Assembly: GCA_937890335.1 (NCBI GenBank)
Contig: CALBXO010000740.1
Coordinates: forward strand, 1 to 32,325
Source: an uncultured Pseudomonadota bacterium
GTDB lineage: Bacteria > Myxococcota_A > Bradymonadia > Bradymonadales > GCA-2716585
Direction: 5' to 3'
DNA: 32,325 bases
Positions within the stretch are counted from its first letter, which is position 1. Each line of letters begins with the position of its first letter. The position numbers and the translations under genes were made by a program. This document shows, in pieces, positions 1 to 8,894 of this stretch. The notes below the pieces were generated by a model that saw only the letters and a program-made list of their open reading frames with translations, was not told where the DNA came from and searched no databases.

Positions 1-1
1 C

Positions 2-58
2 AACAACGGCGTCAACAACGGCGCCAACAACGGCGCCAACAACGGCGCCAACAACGGA
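2..58 (+). repeat. 12-bp tandem repeat encoding Asn-Asn-Gly-Ala
   Basis: Four full copies and one partial copy of AACAACGGCGCC (first copy GTC in the last triplet) lie in frame inside the DUF362 gene. The unit is a multiple of three, so copy-number change would keep the frame and only alter linker length. The array runs to the left edge and may be longer. Confidence 0.9.
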
Positions 59-1048
59 GAACCGCTCCCGCCCGAGCCCGTCCCTGACGGAATGGCGGCG
101 GTCGGGATCTCCGGCCGCGACGACGTCGAGTCCGCAGTCCGTGAGGCGATACGGCTCGCCGGTGGCATCGACGAGATTCAGCCGGGCCAGTCTGTCTTCA
201 TCAAACCCAACGCCGTCCACAACTTCATCCTCGGCCCGTCGATCATCACCTCCATCGAGGTCATCCAGGCCGTCGTCCGCATCGTCAAAGAGCGCAACCC
301 GGGCCGCATCATCGTGGGCGACCGCCCGTCGCGTCAGTTTGAGTCAGCCCGGGTGCTGGATCGGACCGGCATCGCCGCAGCCGCGATCGAGGCCGGCGCC
401 GACGAGATCCACGCACCACTTCCGCCCGCGGACGATCCCAACGCCTGGGTGCTGATGCAGCCCGACGGCTGGGAGGAAACCTGGGAGGCCGAGGGCGGCA
501 TTCTGGCCATGCGCGCCATCGTGGAGGCGGACCATTTCATCAACCTACCCGTCTGCAAGGACCACCGCTGGGCCGTGTTCAGTCTGAGCCTCAAGAACCT
601 GATTGGCGCCGTCGGCGACAGCACTCGGGACCCGATGCACTACATCCGGGAGATGCCCGACCAACTCAGCCGCGACATCGCCATCCTCAACGGGGCATTC
701 TCGCCACTCATCAACATCCTGGATGCGCGCACCGCGCTGCTCAACGGCGGACCCGAAGGCACGGGGCCGGAATCCGTGCGGAGCGAGCCCGGCCTCATCG
801 CCGCCTCCAAGGACCGCGTCGCACTGGACACCTTTGGCATCTCGGTCATCAAGCATGACCTGGTCGACGCTGTGGTTCCTGACCCGGACGAGGCGTACCA
901 GTTCATCACCACGTGCCGGCCATTCGCCTGCCCCCAGATCCTCCACGCCCGCGACCTGGGCCACGGCATCGACGACCTCCAGAAGATCCTCCTGCGCTTT
1001 GATCAGGTGGAGCTCGCCGACGAGATCGAGGCGATCTTCCGCAGCTGA
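2..1048 (+). CDS. DUF362 domain protein, 5' end outside the window
   Basis: The frame is open from the first bases of the window, so the gene starts upstream; at least 348 residues are visible. The visible N-terminus is an Asn-Asn-Gly-Ala tandem repeat (bases 2-58) followed by a Pro-rich linker, the sort of spacer that often follows an export or lipoprotein signal, but the signal itself is not in the window. The body matches the DUF362 family: GQSVFIKPNAV early, then VGDRPS and the conserved stretch around LPVCKDH and SLKNLIGAVGD. No cysteine clusters of a fused ferredoxin domain are present. DUF362 proteins have no firmly known reaction. An ATG at base 92 is in frame but would discard the repeat and linker, so I do not take it as the start. 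The gene converges on the diguanylate cyclase gene 66 bp away. Confidence 0.85.
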   Translation, partial: NNGVNNGANNGANNGANNGEPLPPEPVPDGMAAVGISGRDDVESAVREAIRLAGGIDEIQPGQSVFIKPNAVHNFILGPSIITSIEVIQAVVRIVKERNPGRIIVGDRPSRQFESARVLDRTGIAAAAIEAGADEIHAPLPPADDPNAWVLMQPDGWEETWEAEGGILAMRAIVEADHFINLPVCKDHRWAVFSLSLKNLIGAVGDSTRDPMHYIREMPDQLSRDIAILNGAFSPLINILDARTALLNGGPEGTGPESVRSEPGLIAASKDRVALDTFGISVIKHDLVDAVVPDPDEAYQFITTCRPFACPQILHARDLGHGIDDLQKILLRFDQVELADEIEAIFRS

Positions 1049-1114
1049 CCGGACAGTCGCGCAGGGTGACCATCGCGGTGTCCGAGCAACTGGCGTGGAG
1101 GAAGACGGACCGGC

Positions 1115-2236
1115 CTACCGCGTGGCGGGGGCCTCGCGAACGCGGTTGCGACCGTCGCGCTTGGCGATGTAGAGCGCCGCGTCGGAGCGCTGCACGAGGG
1201 AGGCGCCGTCTTCGCCGCGCTCGAGTCCGGCCACTCCGACCGAGCAGGTGATGCGCCAGCCCACCTCGGACAGGTCCAGGTTTCGGACGCGCGTCAGCAG
1301 CCGCTCCGCGAGCCGCGCGGCGTCGCCGGGGGCAGTGTCAAACAGAATCACGGCGAACTCCTCGCCACCGTAGCGCGCCACAAAGTCGTGCTTGCGCGGG
1401 AAGCTCCGGACCAGGGACCCGGCGACCTTCTGGATCACGAGATCGCCGACCGGGTGGCCGCGCTCGTCGTTGCCCCGCTTGAAGTGGTCGATGTCCACCA
1501 TGAGGAGGCTCAGCGGTTGGTGGGACAGATCCGCCAGATCGATGTAGCGCCGTAGACTGTCGTCAAAGGCGCCACGGTTGTGCAGCTGGGTCAGTGGGTC
1601 GAGCCGCGCCTGCGCCTGGACGACCGCCAGGTCATCGCGCATCTCTGCCAGGCGCGCGCCGAGCGTTGTGATCTCCTGGTCGAGCTGGTTTCGCTGCTCC
1701 TCCAAGGCGACGTTGATCGTGGTGACAGCGCCGCCGAGCGCCGCTCTCACCTGATCAATGGAGCCGGTGTCGAGCGCGGCCTCCACGTCGGCCAGGCTCC
1801 GCTGGATGGTCTCCTCGGCCGAGCGGCCGTCCCGCGCGATGGCGCGCAGGCCGTCCACGACCTCCCAGAGCACAGTTTTGAAATCGTTGAGCCGGCCCTT
1901 GACCCACTTCTCTTCCGTGGCCCGGCGCCGACGGAAGAACCGCCGCAGCGGAGCCCAGGCGCGCTTGTCGGGCGCGGGCCCGACGACGCCGGGTTCCAGC
2001 GGCGGCGGCGAGCCGTTGAGAACGTGCCGCGCCCACTGCTCACAGGCCTGGTTGAAGCGTTCGCGATCGTCGCTGTCCATGGGAAACGCGTGGTCTCCCA
2101 TGGCACGAACAAACGTTGCGACCGTATCGAGCGCGTTGTCCACAAAGCGCTCGTCAACGGCGACGAGGGTGTCGGATTCGGGTGCCGCGTTTGGCCTCAT
2201 CGTTGGTTTCACGTAGTGGGTCAGGCAGATCTGCAC
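1115..2236 (-). CDS. GGDEF diguanylate cyclase
   Basis: This protein of about 373 residues probably makes cyclic di-GMP from two GTP. The C-terminal GGDEF domain contains the active-site signature as YGGEEF (about residues 289-294) and LTQLHNRGAFDDSLRR at its start. An RxxD inhibitory site (RKHD) lies exactly five residues before GGEEF, so product feedback inhibition is likely. The N-terminal 200 residues are helical and include a probable coiled coil (LEEQRNQLDQEITTLGARL), with no membrane segment or signal peptide, so the enzyme is probably cytosolic; the N-terminal input is not a domain I recognise. The first start is GTG at 2236; an in-frame ATG at 2200 (MRPNAAPESD) is an equally possible start, and neither has a strong ribosome binding site. 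There is no EAL domain. Confidence 0.9.
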   Translation of the reverse strand: MQICLTHYVKPTMRPNAAPESDTLVAVDERFVDNALDTVATFVRAMGDHAFPMDSDDRERFNQACEQWARHVLNGSPPPLEPGVVGPAPDKRAWAPLRRFFRRRRATEEKWVKGRLNDFKTVLWEVVDGLRAIARDGRSAEETIQRSLADVEAALDTGSIDQVRAALGGAVTTINVALEEQRNQLDQEITTLGARLAEMRDDLAVVQAQARLDPLTQLHNRGAFDDSLRRYIDLADLSHQPLSLLMVDIDHFKRGNDERGHPVGDLVIQKVAGSLVRSFPRKHDFVARYGGEEFAVILFDTAPGDAARLAERLLTRVRNLDLSEVGWRITCSVGVAGLERGEDGASLVQRSDAALYIAKRDGRNRVREAPATR

Positions 2237-2346
2237 CTACCATGGCCGCCCCGCTCTCCCATCGGCATGCACGCAGGGAACAATGAATTTGCTACCGCTC
2301 ACTCTCCGCGGCGATCGGTGGCACACGCTTTGCGATGCAGGGGCGC

Positions 2347-5208
2347 ATGAAACAGCCTCGCCAGACGACGATCCCCTCAGTCACAGCATCAAGCCTCCAC
2401 CGTCCCACTTGGGTGGTGGCTATTGCGCTCGCCACCCTGCTTGGCGCCTGCGGGGGCGGCGCCGAGCCCTCAGAGGAGGCGGACGGCGCTGACGACACCT
2501 TCCTCGCAGCCGGAGGAAAGGCCGACGGGGGCGGGATTACCGATGGCTCGCCAGAGGCGCTCGGGGTACTCAAGCTGGTCAACACGGCCGATTTTGCAAC
2601 GCTCGACGATGACGTTCGCCTGGACAGGCGAGCCGCCACCAACATCGTGGACCACAGACAGGGCCCGGACGGTATCGACGGGACCGAGGACGACGATCTC
2701 TTCGACGACCTGTCCGAGCTCGACGCCGTGAAGTTCGTGGGCAAGCGCGCGTTCGCTCGCCTGCTCGCGTATGCCGAGGCCAACGGCTTCTTTCCGGAGC
2801 CCGAGGAGCCCGTCGCGTTCGACCCCGCAGACCGCAAGGTCGACGTACTGTTGACCGCGCCCTACTGCGACGTGTGCGACTTCACGGACAAGGCAATCCT
2901 TCGCCGCCAGTCCCCCATCATCCACGGCGTGGTGGAGGCCATCGATGGCGCACAGAAGAAGATCGATGTCGCCCAGTTCAGCTTCAGCGTCACCGAGATC
3001 GAGACGGCGCTGCACAACGCGATGGACCGCGGTGTCACCCTGCGCATCGTCATGAACCACGCACAGGAGGGCCGCAACAGCCGGGTGGACCGGCTGGAGG
3101 CCGCCGGCGCCCAGGTGCTCTACCTGCGCGGCAGGTCGGCCAGCTCCGAGGACGGCGTGCACGGCCTCATGCACAACAAATACATGCGGGTGGACGACGA
3201 CGTGCTTCTGACGGGCAGCAACAATTGGTCGTCCACAGGCACCTCGTTCAACGCCGAGAACACGATGCGCTTCCGGACGACGGCCGCGGACCCATTGATC
3301 GCCGCGTACGACTGCTACACGGAGAAGATGTGGGTGAACTCGTTTGACGACGCCGCGTCGTGTTCGACCCACGAGGTCGAGTTCACCCCCGGTATTGGGG
3401 CCTACAAACTCGGCGCTGACGCCATGGAGCAGGCGCAGACGAGCATCGACGTGATGATGCACCACCTGACCTTCGACCGCGCCGTCCGCGATCTGGCCAT
3501 CGCCGCAGAGCGGGGCGTCCGCGTCCGCGTCGTCGTCAACGTCGCCGACCGGGACGAGCACACCCAAACGAGCAACTACCGCCGGCTGCGCGCCGCCGGT
3601 GGCGAGGTCCGCTTCAAGCGCAACTTCGAGGACGGCTTCCAGCTCCAGCACCACAAACTCGTGATCGTGGACGACCGTGTTCTGGTCAACGGCTCCGGAA
3701 ACTGGTCCGGGGCGGCGCTGTTCAACAACTGGGAAAACTATGTCCGCTACGAGCAGCCGGCGGTCGTCGCGGCCTTCGTCGACGAGTTTGCGCGCCTGTG
3801 GCGCTGGTCCCTGAGCCCAGAGTCTCTCGACGCGGGCCTCAACCCGGCGCAGCAGCACGCCGGTGAGAACGGCATCTACTTCGGCAATCTGCACGCCCAC
3901 TTTGCCTCCAGCGACCCCAACCACAAGGACGACGACGGCCACCTCGAGCGGACGAACACAGACGGCGAGACCGTCGCCGTGGACGCCGGCGGTGATCCCG
4001 CAGGGTTCGCCTACACCTACGCCCGAGACCAGGGCAAGATGGACTTTCTGCTCCTGTCCCCCCACTGCACCGACGAGCGCAGCTCCGACGGCGACACCCA
4101 ACCCAACATCTCGGACGACGCATTTGTCGCGCTGGCGGAGACCGCGGCGCGCATCAGCGCCGACTCCGAGGGTGAGTTCCTGGCCCTGACCGGCGTGGAG
4201 TGGAGCACGAACAGCAGCGGAAACCATGTGAACGTGATTGGCGTCGCCGAGCCCGTCCGCGTGGACCGCGGCCGCTTTGACACTCTCTACAACGAGTACC
4301 TGCCCGCGCGCGCCGCGCTCGGGGAGGCGCCCATTGTGCAGCTGAACCACCCTCGCACCTTCGGGTTCGACGAGGAGCGCCGGCGCGGTAATTTCGACCA
4401 GCTCTACGTGAACCTCCTGGAGATGGAGCGTTCCAGTGAGCGACGCCGGATGTTCAACGACTACGGCCTCGACGACTACGCCCCGGTTCGCGGGGCGCGC
4501 GCGGCGTGGATTGCCGGCGACGAGGTCCCGGACCCCGCCGTCGTCGCGGAGGCGCTCGACAACATCTGCGCCGCCTCCGCCCCGTACGTACGCCTGTTTG
4601 AGGTGACCGTCGGTCGAGGACTGGAGATTCGCCACGAGGAGCACCAGAACCCGTCCATCGTGCCCGACCCCGAGACCGGAGACCCGGTCCGCTTCACCAA
4701 GGTGCACTCGGACTGGGACTACTACCTGCTGCTCGGTTTCCGCACGGCCCCCACCGCCAACCACGACAACCACTACGCCAACTGGGGCACGGGTCACACC
4801 ACGCGCACCGCGGTCATCGCCCCGGAGCTGACCCAGAAGTCCCTGCACAATGCGTTGCGGGACCGGTCTGTGTACGCCTCCGAGGACGAGAACCTGGAAG
4901 TGCGCATGTATGCGGGCGGGCGGGTCCCGGCGGGCGGTGAACTGACCACCGCGCACGGCCGCATCACCTTGGACATCGCGCTGTTCGACCCTGACTACGC
5001 CGGGCCGTACGATGTGATCGTCTACACCGGTGCCCTCGGCGGAGATGAGGTCAAGATTGGTGCGGAGGCCGTGGTCGAGAACTCCGACTGGCACCAGCTG
5101 GAGGTAGACCTGGCCTCGGGCGCCGAGCACTTCGTCTACATCGAGGTCCGCATGAGCGATCTGAACCGCTTTGCCTGGTCCGCGCCGGTCTGGGTGACCT
5201 CCCTCTAA
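2347..5208 (+). CDS. Lipoprotein fusing a phospholipase D-like nuclease to a PHP-type phosphoesterase
   Basis: The 953-residue protein starts best at ATG 2347, which has AGGGG five bases upstream; an in-frame ATG at 2335 has none. A signal peptide ends in the lipobox LLGAC (Cys 35). Residues about 60-140 resemble a helix-hairpin-helix (ComEA-like) region (LKLVNTADF, LDRRAATNIV, VKFVGKRAFARLLAYA), often attached to secreted myxobacterial proteins. Two phospholipase-D HKD motifs follow: HNKYMRVDD near residue 276 with GSNNWS, and HHKLVIVDD near residue 435 with GSGNWS, so the pair can form a full active site. From about residue 505 comes a PHP/CehA-McbA-like domain with putative metal ligands in NLHAH (516-518), SPHC and LNHP. 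The substrate is unknown; HKD families cut phospholipids or nucleic acids. Surface or periplasmic location is inferred from the lipobox. Confidence 0.85.
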   Translation: MKQPRQTTIPSVTASSLHRPTWVVAIALATLLGACGGGAEPSEEADGADDTFLAAGGKADGGGITDGSPEALGVLKLVNTADFATLDDDVRLDRRAATNIVDHRQGPDGIDGTEDDDLFDDLSELDAVKFVGKRAFARLLAYAEANGFFPEPEEPVAFDPADRKVDVLLTAPYCDVCDFTDKAILRRQSPIIHGVVEAIDGAQKKIDVAQFSFSVTEIETALHNAMDRGVTLRIVMNHAQEGRNSRVDRLEAAGAQVLYLRGRSASSEDGVHGLMHNKYMRVDDDVLLTGSNNWSSTGTSFNAENTMRFRTTAADPLIAAYDCYTEKMWVNSFDDAASCSTHEVEFTPGIGAYKLGADAMEQAQTSIDVMMHHLTFDRAVRDLAIAAERGVRVRVVVNVADRDEHTQTSNYRRLRAAGGEVRFKRNFEDGFQLQHHKLVIVDDRVLVNGSGNWSGAALFNNWENYVRYEQPAVVAAFVDEFARLWRWSLSPESLDAGLNPAQQHAGENGIYFGNLHAHFASSDPNHKDDDGHLERTNTDGETVAVDAGGDPAGFAYTYARDQGKMDFLLLSPHCTDERSSDGDTQPNISDDAFVALAETAARISADSEGEFLALTGVEWSTNSSGNHVNVIGVAEPVRVDRGRFDTLYNEYLPARAALGEAPIVQLNHPRTFGFDEERRRGNFDQLYVNLLEMERSSERRRMFNDYGLDDYAPVRGARAAWIAGDEVPDPAVVAEALDNICAASAPYVRLFEVTVGRGLEIRHEEHQNPSIVPDPETGDPVRFTKVHSDWDYYLLLGFRTAPTANHDNHYANWGTGHTTRTAVIAPELTQKSLHNALRDRSVYASEDENLEVRMYAGGRVPAGGELTTAHGRITLDIALFDPDYAGPYDVIVYTGALGGDEVKIGAEAVVENSDWHQLEVDLASGAEHFVYIEVRMSDLNRFAWSAPVWVTSL

Positions 5209-5232
5209 CGGACCCCGGCCGCCGGTGGCGGG

Positions 5233-7242
5233 CTACTCCTCGCAGAAGTACTGCAACGAGAAGTCGTGCAGTTGCGGAGACACGCGGTCCTCGGAGGCCT
5301 CCAAGGTGACGGAGATGCGAACGTGGCGCCCGGAGGTCACGTTTGCCTCCGTGAAGCGCTGGTCGAGGTCCACAGGGGGCGGGTCCTCCGGTGAGGAGCC
5401 GGCCACCACCGGCATGGCCGCATCGAGCTCCTCAGCCGTAGCGGCCGTCCGAGCCACAAAGCTGACCTGGGCGGTCTCCGGGACGGTGGCGTCCCAACTG
5501 AATGCAGTCCACCGCGGGTTCTGGCAGTCCGCCACGAAGTCCTCCGTGTAGGAGCCGCGACCGAGCACCGTCCGGCGCACGGAGCCCGTGAAGTCCGTGT
5601 AGGTGTACACGCGGTTGGGGCCGTCGTACGACTCAATCTGAAGGGTGTCCGGGTCAATGCGGATCAGCTGCGAGCTGACCTGATGGGCCAGCCACATATA
5701 GCCATCGCGGTCCTCACCGACGCCGCTGGGGCCCGTGTGGCCGGGGGGCATCCGCAGCAGCGTGACCTGCTCCGGCGGGATCGTGCCGCCCGGCACGAAA
5801 GCGTCCGCATTCCAGACACCCAGGTGCGACTGCCCATCGCCGCCCATGGCCATCCAGATGCGTCCCCGAGAGTCGGGCGTAATGCCGCGCCCGGTGGACA
5901 TTCCGTATCCGCGGGTGTCGACGCGCGTCCACTCCTCGGTCCGCGGGTTGAACCCGAGCGCGTCGTTGCAACCCCAACCTGAGAACCACAGCCTCTCTTC
6001 CGCGTCGGCGGTGATTCCGTAGGACTGCGCACACCCTCGGGACACCGGATACGCGACGCGCGGACCTACCTCGCCGGTGGTGGTGTCGACCCAGGAGGTC
6101 GCGTTCTCGTCCAACGTGCCGATCCACATCTTGCCGTTGCTCAAGACGATGCCGCCGTACGGACGCACGGGGACATCGACCTCCAACAGGGTCTCGCCGG
6201 TGTCGGGGTCGAGCTTCCAGAATTTGTTGATGTTGTACCCGCCGACCCACGGGTAGCCCTCGGGGTGCATCGGGTCACCCAGGTCAATCGCAAACGCGCG
6301 CAACACGGCGTTCACGGGGCCCACGGCCGCGTTGTACAGCAGGCACTCATCCTCGCCGTACGGCAGAGGGTCACTGTCCACCGACGTCTCAATGCTGCCG
6401 CTTCCATTTCGGTCCACGCACCGGCTGATGTCCGCCGCGATCTTGGTGACGGAGCCCTGGGCGGAAAATCCGCGGTTGGCGACGTAGGCGTCACCACGCC
6501 CGTCCACGCCCACGCGGCTCGGCATATTGCACCCGCTGGCGTGGCAACAGACGCCGGGACAGGCCAGCTCCGGGTAGCCCACGCGGTAGCGACCGAGCTC
6601 GGTGATGGCCCGCGCGTCCCAGCGGCTGAAGGTGGACTCGGCGGTGTTCGGCACCCACAGGTACGAGCTCTCCTCTGCGCGCACGCCGATGATGAGCGAG
6701 CCGTCCTCCGTCACCTCCCCCTCCTGGATGCCCCCATTCTCAAAGTCCGACCCCTCGCGTCCCACGCGGTACGCCCGGCAGGTCAGGTCGCAGTCGCCGC
6801 ACTCTCCGAGCACGCCGTCATCGGGGTCGTCGTCACAGTCGTCGTCCACCCCGTTGCAGACCTCTTCAAGCAGGCTCGAGCGGAACTCGTCGTCGTCGTC
6901 GCAGTCGCCGCCGCCGCAGACGATCGGGCTGTCTCCATCTCCGTCCATGTCCAGCAGCGGGTTCAGGCAGCGGTCCTCGTCCGGGTCGCAGGAGTCGGTC
7001 GTGCAGTCGTTCTCGTCGTCGCACGTGGGCGCGGGCGACTCCGTGCACCCCTCCTCGGCATCGCAGCGCTCCGCACCGTTGCAAAACACGCCGTCCGAGC
7101 AGAGGCGGTCGTCCGGGACAGACAGGCAGCGGTCCTGCTCCTCGTCGCAGCCGTCCACCGTGCAAGGGACGTCGTCGGCGCAGTCGGGGAACGACCGAAC
7201 GAGGCAGCCAGCGAAAGGCGCACACCGCTCGACGATCAACAC
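5233..7242 (-). CDS. MopE-type metal-binding repeat and beta-propeller protein, N-terminus abrupt
   Basis: The 669-residue protein has an N-terminal Cys-rich part with two DxxCTxDxCD-type repeats (CTVDGCDEEQDRC, CTTDSCDPDEDRC), then a MopE-like motif (DCDDDDEF followed by EVCNGVDDDCDDDPDDG). The middle and C-terminal part is a repeat-built beta-propeller resembling NHL or streptogramin-lyase (Vgb) folds, with blades recurring as GRIWMAMGGDG, GYMWLAHQ and KMWIGTL. Such proteins are normally exported, yet this frame has a stop 18 bases before the GTG start at 7242 and no hydrophobic leader. Either the protein is intracellular, or the leader was lost by frameshift or deletion, or there is a sequence error. 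It converges with the PLD-PHP gene 24 bp away and is divergent from the MYXO-CTERM gene. Function beyond a binding or adhesion role cannot be stated. Confidence 0.8.
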   Translation of the reverse strand: MLIVERCAPFAGCLVRSFPDCADDVPCTVDGCDEEQDRCLSVPDDRLCSDGVFCNGAERCDAEEGCTESPAPTCDDENDCTTDSCDPDEDRCLNPLLDMDGDGDSPIVCGGGDCDDDDEFRSSLLEEVCNGVDDDCDDDPDDGVLGECGDCDLTCRAYRVGREGSDFENGGIQEGEVTEDGSLIIGVRAEESSYLWVPNTAESTFSRWDARAITELGRYRVGYPELACPGVCCHASGCNMPSRVGVDGRGDAYVANRGFSAQGSVTKIAADISRCVDRNGSGSIETSVDSDPLPYGEDECLLYNAAVGPVNAVLRAFAIDLGDPMHPEGYPWVGGYNINKFWKLDPDTGETLLEVDVPVRPYGGIVLSNGKMWIGTLDENATSWVDTTTGEVGPRVAYPVSRGCAQSYGITADAEERLWFSGWGCNDALGFNPRTEEWTRVDTRGYGMSTGRGITPDSRGRIWMAMGGDGQSHLGVWNADAFVPGGTIPPEQVTLLRMPPGHTGPSGVGEDRDGYMWLAHQVSSQLIRIDPDTLQIESYDGPNRVYTYTDFTGSVRRTVLGRGSYTEDFVADCQNPRWTAFSWDATVPETAQVSFVARTAATAEELDAAMPVVAGSSPEDPPPVDLDQRFTEANVTSGRHVRISVTLEASEDRVSPQLHDFSLQYFCEE

Positions 7243-7313
7243 AAGCGAGCGCCCCGGTCAGACTAGCGCCCGGACATCGCGGACGGCAACTTCCCGGCGA
7301 GGCCGGGGGCGCC

Positions 7314-7342
7314 TTACCGCGAGCCGGTACCGGTGGTAGAGT
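7314..7342 (+). promoter_or_regulatory. Candidate extended -10 promoter for the MYXO-CTERM gene
   Basis: TGG followed by TAGAGT (7337-7342) forms an extended -10 element, with a weak -35 (TTACCG, 7314-7319) 17 bp upstream. It sits 27 bp before the ATG at 7369. Confidence 0.3.
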
Positions 7343-7368
7343 CGTCTTGCACCAACACCGAGGCAATC

Positions 7369-7872
7369 ATGAGCCGATACCGCGCCACCCTCGCCGCCAG
7401 CTCCACGGCGGCTCTGCTCCTCTTGTGCACCGTCGTGTCCGCGCAGGACTACACAACGCAATGCACGCTCGACAACGGCGGAATGGCCTGCAGAGGCGAG
7501 GACGGCCTGTATGGCAATTGCGGCGAGGACGGCCCCAATAGCTGTGACGGGGAAAACCCGGATCGACCCGGCGAGTGCCGAGGCTATCCGAGCTGCGGGC
7601 TGGATCGCGACGCGTGCGACGGGAAGGCGGCCGGCGACGCGTGCGGCATCGCCGCGGACTTTCACGATGAAGACTCCCTGCGCGTCCCGGGCCTCTGCGT
7701 CACCTTCGCCTTTGACGATGCGGAGCCTGGGGACGAGTTTGTGACGTGCGACCTCTCCGCCGCCGAGCAACCGGACGACGAGGACGCAGGCTGTGCGACC
7801 GCACCGGGCGGGTCGGGTGGGGCGGCCCTCCTGCTCGTCGCAGGCCTTGTCGTCATCCGACGCCGGGTCTGA
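7369..7872 (+). CDS. Small secreted Cys-rich protein with MYXO-CTERM-like tail
   Basis: The 167-residue protein starts at ATG 7369, with GAGG seven bases upstream; an in-frame GTG at 7333 would spoil the signal peptide. Residues 1-24 form a clear signal peptide with a likely cut at VSA/QD. The mature part carries about 12 cysteines in a short Asp/Gly-rich region, probably disulphide bonded, and matches no domain I know. The C-terminus (GCATAPGG, a short hydrophobic stretch, then RRR) has the order of the MYXO-CTERM sorting signal: Cys-containing motif, transmembrane segment, Arg cluster. Such tails direct processing and surface anchoring in Myxococcota. The gene converges with the next one only 16 bp apart. 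Confidence 0.85.
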   Translation: MSRYRATLAASSTAALLLLCTVVSAQDYTTQCTLDNGGMACRGEDGLYGNCGEDGPNSCDGENPDRPGECRGYPSCGLDRDACDGKAAGDACGIAADFHDEDSLRVPGLCVTFAFDDAEPGDEFVTCDLSAAEQPDDEDAGCATAPGGSGGAALLLVAGLVVIRRRV

Positions 7873-7888
7873 CCCGCTGAGACTGCGG

Positions 7889-8827
7889 TCAGGGGTCGAT
7901 GTCGAGGCTGAAAGCGGTCCCAATCCGGATCAGGTGGGTGGTCGGCTGCCCGTCGCCCGCGGGGTAGAATTCGTAGCCAACCTGCCCCATCGCCAGCGGC
8001 AGGAACCCCCGTACGCGCAGCGTCGCCAGCCCGGTCCCGAGCACCAGCCGCACGCCGGGGTGGATGCGCGGGTTGTCCGGTGTCGTGAAGCTGGTGGCGC
8101 TGATCTCCACGTCGTAGATCTGACTCAGGTCGCGAAAGCGAGAGACCAGCGGGATCGCCTGTGTCAAAATGGCGCCCAGGTTCTGCTCACCTGCGCCCGT
8201 GGAGATCAGACCGCGGCCACCGAGCTCCCCGCCAATCGCCACCGTGAAATGCTCGGTGAAGCCGTACCCAAGCAGGAATCGGCCTGCGCCACCGCCGGCG
8301 AGCGACGTCTTGTCTCCTTCAATCAGCACAGCGGCGTTCGGATTGCTCTCCAGGAACAACAAGAACCGGTCGCGGTCGATCTGCACACCCGAGAAGTCCT
8401 CGTCGGGCGGCAGAAAGAAGGGACAGTCCTCGCCGGCATGGAGGTCCGCGTACGCCAGCGCCAGCCCTACGCGCGTCAACGTCAGCGCATCGTCATCAAC
8501 CTCGCCCGTGTCGGCGTAGATGGCCTTAGGGGACCCCAGGATCGCGGACTGTTCTTCGACCCACGCGCGGACCCCCGCTCGCGTCTCGGGCGTGGTCTGA
8601 CACACACTGGTCAGCAGCTCGGGGGCGATGTCGTCGAGCTCAACCCGGTCAATCACCCAGCTGGTGCGCTCCTTGGTCACCACAACCTGCCGCACGTCCT
8701 GAAAGAGCGCACTCTGCGCCGGATCGTCCGGCAGCGACGCGCACCCCGAGCAGAGGAAACCCACTGCGGCAGCCGCTGAGAGGACGCGCAGGGCTTGACC
8801 AGGGACCGTGGAGACTCTGGATTTCAT
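7889..8827 (-). CDS. Lipoprotein of unknown function, barrel-like C-terminal half
   Basis: The 312-residue protein begins at ATG 8827 with a signal peptide ending in a lipobox (GFLCSGCAS), so it is probably lipid-anchored. No strong ribosome binding site precedes the ATG. The N-terminal half is helical and unrecognised. The C-terminal half alternates polar and hydrophobic residues with Gly turns (GRFLLGYGFTEHFTVAIGGE, RLVLGTGLATLRVRGFLPL) and ends as IGTAFSLDIDP, resembling an outer-membrane or beta-sandwich domain. It lies 67 bp downstream of the GMC operon on the same strand, and may be co-transcribed or separate. I cannot name a function. Confidence 0.75.
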   Translation of the reverse strand: MKSRVSTVPGQALRVLSAAAAVGFLCSGCASLPDDPAQSALFQDVRQVVVTKERTSWVIDRVELDDIAPELLTSVCQTTPETRAGVRAWVEEQSAILGSPKAIYADTGEVDDDALTLTRVGLALAYADLHAGEDCPFFLPPDEDFSGVQIDRDRFLLFLESNPNAAVLIEGDKTSLAGGGAGRFLLGYGFTEHFTVAIGGELGGRGLISTGAGEQNLGAILTQAIPLVSRFRDLSQIYDVEISATSFTTPDNPRIHPGVRLVLGTGLATLRVRGFLPLAMGQVGYEFYPAGDGQPTTHLIRIGTAFSLDIDP

Positions 8828-8894
8828 GTAGCGCACGATGTGCGCGCCCCTGCGCAGATGCAAGCGCCGCGAGGAAGCGGCTCGATTTCGCCGC

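Noticed and set aside
2470..5130. Minus-strand open frame of 886 codons opposite the PLD-PHP gene
   Set aside because: It mirrors the coding strand in GC-rich DNA; its product is Val/Gly/Arg-rich with no motifs, while the plus strand has a lipobox and two HKD motifs.
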